From Siphlonurus alternatus (lineage: Eukaryota; Arthropoda; Insecta; Ephemeroptera; Siphlonuridae): 64,000 nt of DNA. Position numbers and translations under genes: made by a program. A model generated the notes under the pieces. That model saw only the letters and a list, made by a program, of their open reading frames with translations, had not been told where the DNA came from and did not search any database. Numbering within the stretch: the first letter of the stretch is position 1; each line of letters starts with the position of its first letter. Of this stretch, positions 55,066 to 64,000 are shown piece after piece. The stretch spans positions 27,413,192 to 27,477,191 of the forward strand of contig OX463781.1 in assembly GCA_949825025.1 (NCBI GenBank). The letters are read 5' to 3'.

Positions 55066-55450
55066 TATCTTCCGACTTCGAAATTTATTTTTTTTTTAAT
55101 ATGGCATGCATTTTAGTATCTTTAGTATCAAATCAGCAAATTAGTGACTGTTGCAACAACTGATGAATTCTATTTTTGTATGCACTAGGTCGATTGGATG
55201 TAATATATGTATATATTACACTTAGAGCTAGGCAGGGTTTATGAAGAGACCTATACTATTGCTATGTATTTAAAAATGAATATAACTTTTTGTATTCTTG
55301 GAAATGAGGCTACCTGCCCAGTAGTCTGTATATATTAAATAAATATATAAAAAAAAATCTACTCTCGAATAACCTTATTTATAATGAAGATGTACCGTAT
55401 TTTTACTGGCACCAGATTTTGTCACTACAATATGCCGTGGTTTGTTTCAG

Positions 55451-55609
55451 TGCCACCCAACATCGATGACGCGCTCAGCAGCACGGACGTGATCGTGCGC
55501 GAGGGTGCTAACGTGACGTTGACGTGCATCGCCACGGGCTCTCCGCAGCCGAGCGTGCGCTGGAAGCGGGACGACGGCAACAAGATCAACATCAACAAGT
55601 CACACGCAG
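55451..55609 (+). CDS. DIP/lachesin-family Ig protein, internal exon c (N-terminal half of Ig domain 2)
   Basis: The exon lies between TTTGTTTCAG and the donor GTCAGT at 55610. Its first two bases complete a valine codon begun by exon b. It then encodes 52 residues and ends with one extra base (phase 1). The peptide opens PPNIDDALSSTDVIVREGAN. It has the B-strand cysteine at residue 25 (LTCIATGSP), a sequon NVT at 20-22, and the C-strand tryptophan in VRWKRDDG, all standard for the C2-type second Ig domain of this family. If the intron were retained, translation would stop after six more codons (GQYSV, stop at 55624-55626). The exon ends inside Ig2 after INKSHA, and exon d supplies the rest in frame. 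Confidence 0.95.
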
Positions 55610-56628
55610 GTCAGTACTCAGTGTGAGCTCAGGTGTGGGATACAATAAGTAGAAAGAAGGTCGGTATTTCTGATAATAGAGTTCCATATAACATCAGCTG
55701 TTATCAACAATTTCGAGGTCAGAATATATCTAAATAAATTTTAAAAATGTTATAATTAAATGCTACATTCAAATTAAATACTTGATAATTAATTTATACT
55801 TGCACTTGACATGTTGTTCGCTGCGATTTTGTATAGTTTGCTCGCTTTCACTCTTAAAATATGACTGTGTTTGCAAGGCGTATTTTTTTTTTAATTAATA
55901 AATTATATAAAAAAAAATGAAATTTATTAAAAATTATTTTACACTAATTGAAAAATATCAAACTCTACTTTGGTTAGAATTATCAAAAGTAATCTCCAGT
56001 ATTTTATTTCAAAATGTTCAAGTATATAGTAATTTATCAAGGAGTTCAATGGTATGGTCTGGCATCCAACGCATCGTACCCTCTCTTTATCCTACTATGT
56101 CACCGTGACGCACACACTGACACAATGAAACGGTTTAATGAAATGCACTAACGCTCGTGACTTATTTACACGACAAGACTTATTTTGACGAGACATTACG
56201 ATACATTTTGAATAAAATCAAGTCTGACATTCTACCATCACAAATAATCCTTTTTAGAATTGTAGTGAGGGTAAAAAAAAAAAAAAAAAAAATGCCAATT
56301 TGCATATAATTTCCACGTATGCAATTTAATGTTCCGTCATTAATGGTGATGTAAGAATATGCTAACTTGAATGAAAGCTTCGTGTCAATATTCATTAAAT
56401 TTTTACGTAAAAAATAAACAAATAATGCTTTAAAAAAAAGTCGTCGCTACATCACCTGGATGGTTTATTCATTATTTTTTATTCCATACTAGCTTTATCA
56501 ATGCAGTTATTGTGCATGTTGTTTCTTCCAACTCGTATAAAAGTGATTTTCATCTCCCTTTTTTTTCTACCATTGATGAATTCTCACATGGAAGGCAGAA
56601 TTAACGGCTCTCTCGTTTGGTTTTAACT

Positions 56629-56656
56629 GCTCTCTCTCTCTCTCTCTCTCTCTCTC
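56629..56656. repeat. (CT)n microsatellite, short
   Basis: About 14 CT units in the intron splitting Ig2. Confidence 0.95.
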
Positions 56657-57862
56657 TTCATCCAACTCAACGCACTCACCATACTAATGCCTCTTTAAAT
56701 CTCATAGTTTTTTTTTTTAAGTAGAGAAAAATATCCCAGCAATATGATGTAATCGAGTATTAAAAGAATATAATGTTGGTAATATGGTAATGCATCACAC
56801 GCGGTGACTTTTCTAGCCAAGCAGGTAAATTCTATTCCTTAATTAAAACATTAATTAATAGTTTATTTCAAAAGTTGTTCTTACGCTTTATGTTGTATTA
56901 CAATATTTTCATATTGTGTTTCACTTCCAATGAAATAGAACTACGTATATTATATGAATTGAAGCAGTTGTAAGGTTTTTAGTTTTAGTTTTTGTTTAAC
57001 TTTAAAATATATAAATATTATATATGAAATAAAATATATACAAAGCATTATATAAAGAGAAAGAAGTTTTTGTCTTCAATGTATTCCTGTTTTTTGCTTA
57101 TGATCGTTGTTGTTAGTTTTAGAAATGTATGATACCGCACCTTTCTGTTGTATATTTTTAATACTTTTTCTTTCATTACGTTTATATTTTTAGCTACTTA
57201 TCAAATTTGTTACTAAAAATTTACCTGGCAAATAAAGAATGAAAAATATAAATTGACAACATAGTTTTTGCAGCCTTCAAATGCCATGGATTTTTTTTTT
57301 TAATAAAGAAAAAAAAATCAAACAAATCTGTAAAAAAAAAAGCAATCAGGAAATAAAAATTTCTGTTTTTGGGTTAAAAACAAAGAAAATTTGTTTTTGT
57401 TAATAGCGTAACAATATAATATAAAATATAATCATCGGAAATAAAAGTAAAATTTTATAATAATCACACTATATTGTGACATTTAAATTTTTAAATAGAA
57501 TTTAAATGTGAAAAGGAAAAAAAAGGCATTGAGCTTTAAGTAAATTATGTTAATAAATATTGTTTAAATTAATTCACAATTAACTTATGTAATTTACTTA
57601 ATTAATGAAAAAAAAAGTTACAATAAACTTCCGCATAGAGTATAATGATATAACATCATTAACTTGGTGTAAGTTAATATAATGAAAACTCTCCCATCAT
57701 TGCTGATAAATTTAAATTCTGTGGAGTTGGTCATACTGACTGAAGCTGTAACGAGACGGTCCGTTTCATTAGCAAGGCTAATATTGACCTTGGCTGCGAG
57801 AGAGAGAGAGGCTTTGTGGGGATTAGCACTACATCATCGGGGGCTATCATAGAGGCAGTGTG

Positions 57863-58015
<153 letters not shown>

Positions 58016-58568
58016 ACTTCCCGAACACATGACCCACTGCAATATTATGTATACACACTTTTCAACCAATCTTTATAACGTTGCTTCATTGAAAGTGAAA
58101 CATTATAATTTTAAAAAATTAGTTAACATGACAGTCAGTCGCCACAATAATTTTTCTTACACTCCAAATATCAATATTTTCATAACTACTGCATATGTAT
58201 TGTAATTACACTGATGCACTAAAGTTTATTTGGTGCATTATTCTATTGGAAATGAAACTATAATATGTGGACATACAGGACTATTGATTGTACTATATTA
58301 TACTACCATTTTTGGGGGATTGATGTGGATAGGGTGCTATATTCTTTCAATGATAATTTAAGAAGGGTGACAAGTGTATTATATGGAAGTGTTTCTCGTG
58401 TGTTTCTGGTTGTGGGTGCAGAGTAATTTAGGCCCTCCTCCCCCTTGAATCTTTCAGCAAGTAAAGCAAGTCATAAGAAATTTTGTTTCTGGTTGGTTTA
58501 TTTCATCTTTTTTGCTGGATCAATTTTTGAGCCTGTCATTCAAGAGGCTCAAGATTCTAACTCATTTG

Positions 58569-58990
58569 ACTGAAGTGGCATGTACACATGTGTGTCTGAC
58601 ATAGTGACCAATTCCAACACAAATGTCAGCAGCTTGACGTGACCATTCTGACTTATCTCAACTGTGGTGGGTTAATTGTGTGATGGTTCCTATTTAGATC
58701 CTTATGACTAACGTGAAGGCCGAGGATGGAGAACAATCAACGAGTTCTTATACAATCTGGCGAGCCCAGCCACATCCAGTATGACAACACTGACGTGTCA
58801 CCACTTATTCAATGTTGTGACGAGTCTTCCACAGATCCTCGTGCTACTGACGTGGCACCGATTTTTGAAGACCAATTTCACGATAGCCTCTACTTGCCAG
58901 TTTGGAAACCTGACGTGCCACCACGTGTTCGATGTTGTTTGGTGTAACGAGACCTTGATGGATCCTCGTACGACTGACGTGGCAGCCGAT
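58569..58990 (+). repeat. Degenerate tandem repeat ending at the exon d splice site
   Basis: Two well-matched units, 58791-58862 and 58911-58990, share TGACGTGNCACCAC, TTCNATGTTGT, a GATCCTCGT core and ACTGACGTGGCA followed by CGAT. A more decayed unit at 58635-58730 has TTGACGTGACCATTC, AGATCCTTATGACTAACGTG and GCCGAGG. A trace of an earlier one is ACTGAAGTGGCATG at 58569. The spacing is about 120-155 bp. The last unit ends 7 bp before the first base of exon d. Confidence 0.75.
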
Positions 58991-58997
58991 GTTTCAG

Positions 58998-59126
58998 TGA
59001 CGGAGTATGAAGGCGAGGTGCTGGAATTGACGAGGATTTCTCGTCTCGACATGGGCGCCTACCTTTGCATCGCCAGTAACGGGGTGCCACCCACGGTCAG
59101 CAAACGCATCAAAGTCAGCGTGGACT
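58998..59126 (+). CDS. DIP/lachesin-family Ig protein, internal exon d (C-terminal half of Ig domain 2)
   Basis: The exon lies between GTTTCAG and the strong donor GTAAGT at 59127. Two initial bases join the G left by exon c to form a valine codon, giving ...KSHAVTEYEGEVLEL.... It encodes 42 further residues and ends with one extra base T (phase 1). The segment LTRISRLDMGAYLCIASNGV includes the D-x-G-x-Y-x-C motif with the closing cysteine of Ig2 (residue 23). It continues PPTVSKRIKVSVD, a highly conserved DIP/lachesin-type end of Ig2. The next exon should start with two bases completing a codon and encode Ig domain 3. I could not find it before the end of the window, so the following intron is probably longer than 4.8 kb. 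Confidence 0.95.
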
Positions 59127-60175
59127 GTAAGTACCGAGTCGATCTACAATCAAGTTAATTTCAAATTTAGGAACTATAGTCGGAAGTGTTGACGTTTTGG
59201 CCTTCTTGTTTTAATATCTGAATATTTTACACAAAGAACAGTTTTAATTTTTTTTTTTCAAACTCCTTACATACAAAATTTCAAAACTGAAATACGAAAA
59301 AGAAGGTCAAGTTATATTTTAACATTTCCGGCTACTTCCGGAAAGAATATCAAATGAATGTGATTTCATCTTAATTTTAGCCAAGAAAGTTTCTATAGAG
59401 TTCTAGTGCCCTATGTTAAGTGGTTGAGCGGGTGGGAAGCCACCGTATTATGTTTCTGCCTATTCCAAGCTGTGCGTCAAAGGTGGCTTGAGTCACTTGT
59501 TGCCTTAAACTTTTCTTTAAAATGCCGCTATAATTTGATGCAAATTATGCCAAATTTTTGATGCAGTCAATCGATTTAATTATGAATTTCAATGAAAAAT
59601 GTACTCAAGACGATAATAAAATTATGAAGGGCTGGATTTAAAATGTAAAAATTTAAAGCATAATTTCAAAGATTGTTCAACAAAGACTTCGTTTTTTATA
59701 TTTCATATTTTATTACTATCCTGATTGAATATAAAATAACATGATCTTGCATGGTAATATAGATTTTTTCATATTTTGTAACAGATATGAAAGGTATTGA
59801 TAAATAAAGTTAATTAAAAAAGCATCAAATAAAATATAATTAAAATCAGTATCATTAAGATTAATTTGAATTTTGTTTACAAATTCAAATCAAATCGAAT
59901 ATCTGAATAAATTAAACTGTGTAGTACCACAAGCTTATTTAAATATGCATGGAAACAAAGTAGCGGCAGTGATATTGTGATGTTAAAAAAAATTACACAG
60001 AGTATCATCTGAAGCAGTGAGACGTGAAATTAACCATCGACAAAGCTGACTAACTATCAAACTCAGAAGCGTCAACATAGAATTGATGAAATCAAACAGA
60101 AATAAAAATACACACTTCAATTATAAGGTGGTATTTATAAAGCACAGAATTCAGTCTAATTTATGAATTATAAAA

Positions 60176-60570
60176 TTTAAGGTAGAGATAATGCCGGTCA
60201 GCTGTTCGACGTAGGTCCCTTTGATTAACATGTAAACCTTAGCAAATTCACAAAAATTCTGAAATTTTTTTGAGAGGCAGATATTAGTGCCTAGTGCCTA
60301 AAAGCCATAGAAAAAGTTTCAAAGCTATTTAACGAGCCGATTTTTTTTTTAATTAAGTTTTTAATTTGTCTCTCTATGCGAAAATCCTATGCTGAAAATT
60401 AAAAAAAAAAAATTAAAAAAAATCGTCTCGTTAAATTGTTTTGAATTTTTTTCTATGGCTTTTGGGTACTCAAAATAATTTCAGAATTTTTGTGAATTTG
60501 CTAAGGTTTACATGTTAATAACCAAAGGGACCTACGTCGAACAACTGACTGGCATTATCTTTACCTTAAA
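60176..60570. mobile_element. 395-bp foldback element with arms of about 175 bp
   Basis: The left outer arm TTTAAGGTAGAGATAATGCC, GTTCGACGTAGGTCCCTTTG and TTAACATGTAAACCTTAGCA is inverted on the right as TGCTAAGGTTTACATGTTAA, CAAAGGGACCTACGTCGAAC and GGCATTATCTTTACCTTAAA. The inner arms continue through AAAGCCATAGAAAAA and AACGAGCCGATTTTT to a loop near 60370. There is no coding content. It lies 79 bp from a family B MITE. Confidence 0.8.
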
Positions 60571-60648
60571 TCCAAGTGTTCTAATTCTTTTGAGTAAAAA
60601 ACCGATTTGTAAAATTGTAAAAAAAAAAAAAAAAAGAGTGGAGAAAAA

Positions 60649-60966
60649 TGGAGTATTGTCCTCAATTTTTTTTATTGCAGAAATGGATAGAGGGTGCAAA
60701 GTTATGCTACCCTGATTTTTTTCAGATTTTTTGAGACCTGGAACTATTTTTAAAAAATTATTGAAAGTCCTTTTTGTGACGTCACGCGGCGGCAAGTCCT
60801 ATCTTTTTCTTAAGGAGCGGCGTCTCGTGACGTCACGAAAAGGACTTTCAATAATTTTTTAAAAATAGTTCCCGGGCTCTAAAAAATCTGAAAAAATTCA
60901 GGGTAGCATAACTTTGCACCCTCTATCCATTTCTGCAATAAAAAAAATTGAGGACAATACTCTATT
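60649..60966. mobile_element. Palindromic MITE, family B, copy 3
   Basis: The arms run from GAGTATTGTCCTCAA to TTGAGGACAATACTC. The inner arms share TGCAGAAATGGATAGAGGGT, TTATGCTACCCTGA and AACTATTTTTAAAAAATTAT with their inverses. The two arms are very similar, suggesting this is the youngest copy here. The centre carries two TGACGTCA sites (60777-60784 and 60828-60835) in a GC-rich hairpin. Confidence 0.85.
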
Positions 60967-62016
60967 GACATTTAATTTAGTCTTTTGTAAGTATTCCGTA
61001 TTTGTTATCGGAGCACTTCGTGGCATAATTACACAACATTTGTCAATTCTGGAGGTATGACGAGCTCTTAACAACGACATTGCCTCGTAATTTATAATTA
61101 TTATAATTATAAGGCCCTTGTATGTGACGTCAGATATAGTATCAAAACGACTGGCAACAGGCATCTTAATATAAATGTTATAAATAATGTTAACCCATTA
61201 TTTATAACATTATATAAACATATTTATATAAATATATATATATATTATATATATTATGTATATTTATATTTATATTTCCATTAAACAAAGATTGAAATTG
61301 ACACTTCATATTTTGTTATAATCATACAAGTTGTATTTAAACCATTTTTAATAAATCTGTGAAAGATCTTGTCTGCATGCATACAACTGGATCATGTGCT
61401 AATGTTCCCTTTCTACATTATGATAATATTAATGTAGGATTAAATATGTGAGTGTGCCACATATATTATTTTAGTTATTAACTTTCAACATTAAACAAGC
61501 AACTATTCAAAGTGTTGTAATTTTTCTATATCGCAAAGTTATAAATGAAAAGTTTCTAAAGATAGGATATTCTTCTCTGTTGAAAAATTTTACACACATA
61601 TTTCAATTATGTATAAATCTATATAATATACGTATAGTACCATCTTGACCGCCATATAAAGCAATAACGCCAATGGGTTACATACTGCGGGCATATCTTT
61701 ACCAGCATTAGTAGTTCAATCGTGTAGTAGTCGAACTTTGCGGTCAGCTGTTCCCAGAGGGGTCAGCCGCCGAGCCACGCCCACCTCTGGCGCCAGACGT
61801 CACGTATAACCAGCATCTTGTATGACCGACACAAAATAACTTCGCAAGCGTGACAATACCACCAGCCAACCACAACCCAACGTTACATGTATTGTATGTG
61901 GCCAATTATAATCATTAGCAGTACACTCAATACCGCGGAAGTATTTACTTGTGTGGTTTTGAAATATACGTCAAAGGCTAGTATTTATTTATTTTTATAT
62001 GGTGGACAATTTAAAA

Positions 62017-62130
62017 GCCTTGAGGTTAGGCAATTTGTTCAACACCAAAATAGAGTTGGTGGGCATGACTTCTCCACTTGCATACTCGCGAGCTGCTTTG
62101 AGAGTTGTACAATTTGCCTAACCTCAAGGC
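62017..62130. mobile_element. 114-bp MITE with GCCTTGAGGTTAGGCAA ends
   Basis: The left GCCTTGAGGTTAGGCAATTT and right AATTTGCCTAACCTCAAGGC are inverted with a near-perfect 20-bp match. The spacer is about 70 bp. It sits 8 bp from the next MITE (62139-62244). Confidence 0.75.
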
Positions 62131-62138
62131 GAGATGAT

Positions 62139-62244
62139 GAGCGCGATTTAAGAAGCAGTTAACCAGGTTTCTAACCACGTTTAGCTTAACCACGATAATC
62201 TTAACCTAGTTAAACCTAGCTAACTGCTTCGTGAATCGCACCCG
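62139..62244. mobile_element. Short MITE, GCGTGATTTA family, copy 3
   Basis: The left GAGCGCGATTTAAGAAGCAG and TTAACCAGGTTTCTAACCAC are inverted on the right as TTAAACCTAGCTAACTGCTT and CGTGAATCGCACCCGA. The whole 106 bp can fold back. It directly follows another MITE (62017-62130). Confidence 0.75.
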
Positions 62245-62569
62245 ATATTTTTAGCTCCTAACTTTTGGTCTTACCACCAAACGAAGTTTATATGCACTGC
62301 AGTGGCCAGGTAGGGTGGTGAGTACGACAATACCTATACCGTATAGCTACTTATATACCAACAAGTTGTTAACGATTCCCTTTGCTTTTCCAATCAATGT
62401 CAATTTTTAGTATATCATTGTAAGACATACTGCGGGCATTTAATTTTTATTTGTAATAATATGCGCATGGTTTCAGAAATGTGCATTTCTTCAAGTTTTA
62501 AATTTATGAAATTAAATATTTTAATTTTTTTTTAAAGCTTGAAATTCAAATTTCTAATGTGTCCAGTAC

Positions 62570-62760
62570 CGTACAAGGTGGAGGAAGGATATGTTACCCC
62601 ACGCAGTTGCCGCATGGTGAAGAATGGTAGACAGCTATGAAATTCCGATCTCCACGTTTAGTGGGCCGGGCAGGCATGCGATACAGGAGACAGCTGGGTG
62701 GTATAAAGTCCCGCGGTGACAGCCAAGGTGACGTCACAGCCTCGGTGACGAGGACAACAA
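62570..62760 (+). other. GC-richer island with TATA-like and CRE motifs
   Basis: GGTATAAAGTCC (about 62700-62711) is followed by GGTGACGTCACAGCC with TGACGTCA at 62729-62736. The pairing resembles a promoter, but no coding frame follows within the window and no initiator can be recognised. Confidence 0.25.
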
Positions 62761-64000
62761 TGGTAACGCTTCCTAATTGTTTTTAAATGTGCCACTTTTT
62801 TAATTTTTACATCTTATGAAAAGATAAAGTAGTTCACATGTGCTTTAGTTTTTTGAATATAAAACAGAGTCTTTACGCATCACGATGCTTATTTTTGTGA
62901 CTAACGTAAAGTCAATTTCGAGCTTGAAAAAAATACAAATTGATATTAAATGTCTTTTGAAATATTTTTCTCTGTTTTAAGGGGAAATATTATTTAAATG
63001 TTTAATAATACCTAATATATGTCGGTATGATCTTTGTGTAGTTTCACTTTTTTCTCAATGAAAGAAAAAACAGATTTTACATTCTTACTGGATACTCGCT
63101 GAAGAACCTGGACGACTTATTGCATGATGGTGTATTTCGGAAACGTAAATAATTAAAACATAAAAATGTTACTAACATTTTTTATTTATATTTTTTTTTT
63201 TTAGCTACAAGTCAACATTTATAGGCAAAGTTTTACTTGAAATAAGATGAATATTTTTGTATAAGAAAGGGTCATAAGTCATTAAATTACTTTCTCCTTG
63301 AGATAATGGAATTTGAAAATCAGTATTTTAAATAATTAATTTCTAATCAATATTCATTATAAGTAACCATCTAAAGATTAAAAGTTAAGTACTGCAGATC
63401 TTCAAATCTTCAACGTAGGTAACCAGGAAATGTTGCAAATAATTTCGAATTGAAAGCGAGAAAATGCTTCAAGTTTATACCGAATAAAAAAATCTAAATG
63501 TTAATTTTCATATTTTCAGTCAACATATTATAGGCCTTACAAAGAAATGAAAAATAGCTATTTAAATAAAATGAAAATCGAGATGGAAGATGCGGGTTCG
63601 AGTCCTATTTGAGCCGATTTCTCTTTTGGCAGTTTTGACACATTTGAGCTGCTTACAACACGCGGTCAAAAGTCATAAAAACCAACTTTTTCAATACTAC
63701 CAGTGTATCTCCATTATCCTTGCAAATAATTGTAAAAGTAGCTTACCAAATAATTTAAGGGCGTCGAATATATAACGGTTTATATATCAAATTATTTTGT
63801 TTGAAACTTCATGAAACTTAATCCATAATCAATTTCTTTTAAAGGAAATATTATATTACAATCAAATTATATATCTGAACATATATGAATCAAAAATTTA
63901 AACCTCAAACACTTTTAATATTAAATATAAATCTCATATTTCAATAAAAAGCAAGGAAAAGAATTGAAAGATTGAAATAGATGTCAGTTAGATGTATTGT

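Larger units (their letters stand above)
59127..64000 (+). other. Start of the intron after Ig domain 2, running past the window end
   Basis: It begins at a GTAAGT donor. No Ig domain 3 exon was seen in any frame. It contains a long foldback element (60176-60570), a palindromic MITE (60649-60966), two adjacent short MITEs (62017-62130, 62139-62244), and GC-richer islands at 61640-61870 and 62570-62760. The stretch 62760-64000 is AT-rich with nothing recognisable except one sequence resembling a pol III B box. Confidence 0.7.

Noticed and set aside
58726..58947. 73-codon frame as a separate exon or gene
   Set aside because: It is a product of the tandem repeat upstream of exon d and ends before the acceptor. 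Exon d is read in another frame with a conserved Ig sequence.
62699..62760. Core promoter of a second gene
   Set aside because: The TATA-like and CRE motifs are suggestive, but no initiator, start codon context or recognisable frame follows.
59127..64000. Exon for Ig domain 3 of the DIP gene
   Set aside because: I looked for the expected FxPM.W.P-type start and the C..E.NP segment behind an acceptor in the right phase, and saw none.

Overview
The window looks like a piece of a large, AT-rich insect genome. It carries one recognisable protein-coding gene, on the + strand: a member of the DIP (Dpr-interacting protein) / lachesin-like family of neuronal immunoglobulin-superfamily cell-surface proteins. 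Four internal exons can be placed to the base (12772-12881, 40872-41079, 55451-55609, 58998-59126). Their splice sites, phases and protein joins all agree. Together they encode Ig domain 1 and Ig domain 2. The signal peptide exon, Ig domain 3 and the membrane anchor are not recognisable and probably lie outside the window. The introns are about 28.0, 14.4 and 3.4 kb, so the exons make up about 1% of the sequence. I cannot assign the insect order or the exact DIP paralogue.

Layout: 1-12771 is the intron or 5' region upstream of the first visible exon. 12882-40871 is the intron that splits Ig domain 1. 41080-55450 separates Ig1 from Ig2. 55610-58997 splits Ig2. 59127-64000 is the start of the next intron.

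The non-coding sequence is full of small non-autonomous transposable elements, recognised by hand from terminal inverted repeats (TIRs), target-site duplications (TSDs) and repeated copies inside the window. They include two related palindromic MITE families with five and three copies, a GGATTCACATG-ended family with three copies (two fused head to head), a GCGATTTA-ended family with three copies, and a family ending AAGCYGG-type with two copies. There is a 174-bp hAT-type MITE with a perfect 8-bp TSD, a 145-bp element with a TAA-type TSD, and a SINE with a 5S rRNA-derived head, an expanded (AT)n tail and an 11-bp TSD. A 757-bp element has 185-bp arms built from a short G-plus-poly-T unit, and a 395-bp foldback has arms of about 175 bp. 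Other features are eight (GA)n/(CT)n tracts, several more than 100 bp long and often next to GC-richer islands, a 200-bp (AAAT)n array, long (AT)n tracts, many poly-C/poly-G runs, and a degenerate tandem repeat that runs up to the 3' splice site of the fourth exon. The CRE palindrome TGACGTCA occurs at least twelve times, partly inside MITEs.

I found no rRNA, tRNA or CRISPR locus and no second gene that can be supported. I do not claim a new biological system. The most interesting material is the set of mobile elements, the repeat at the exon 4 acceptor and the excess of CRE palindromes.
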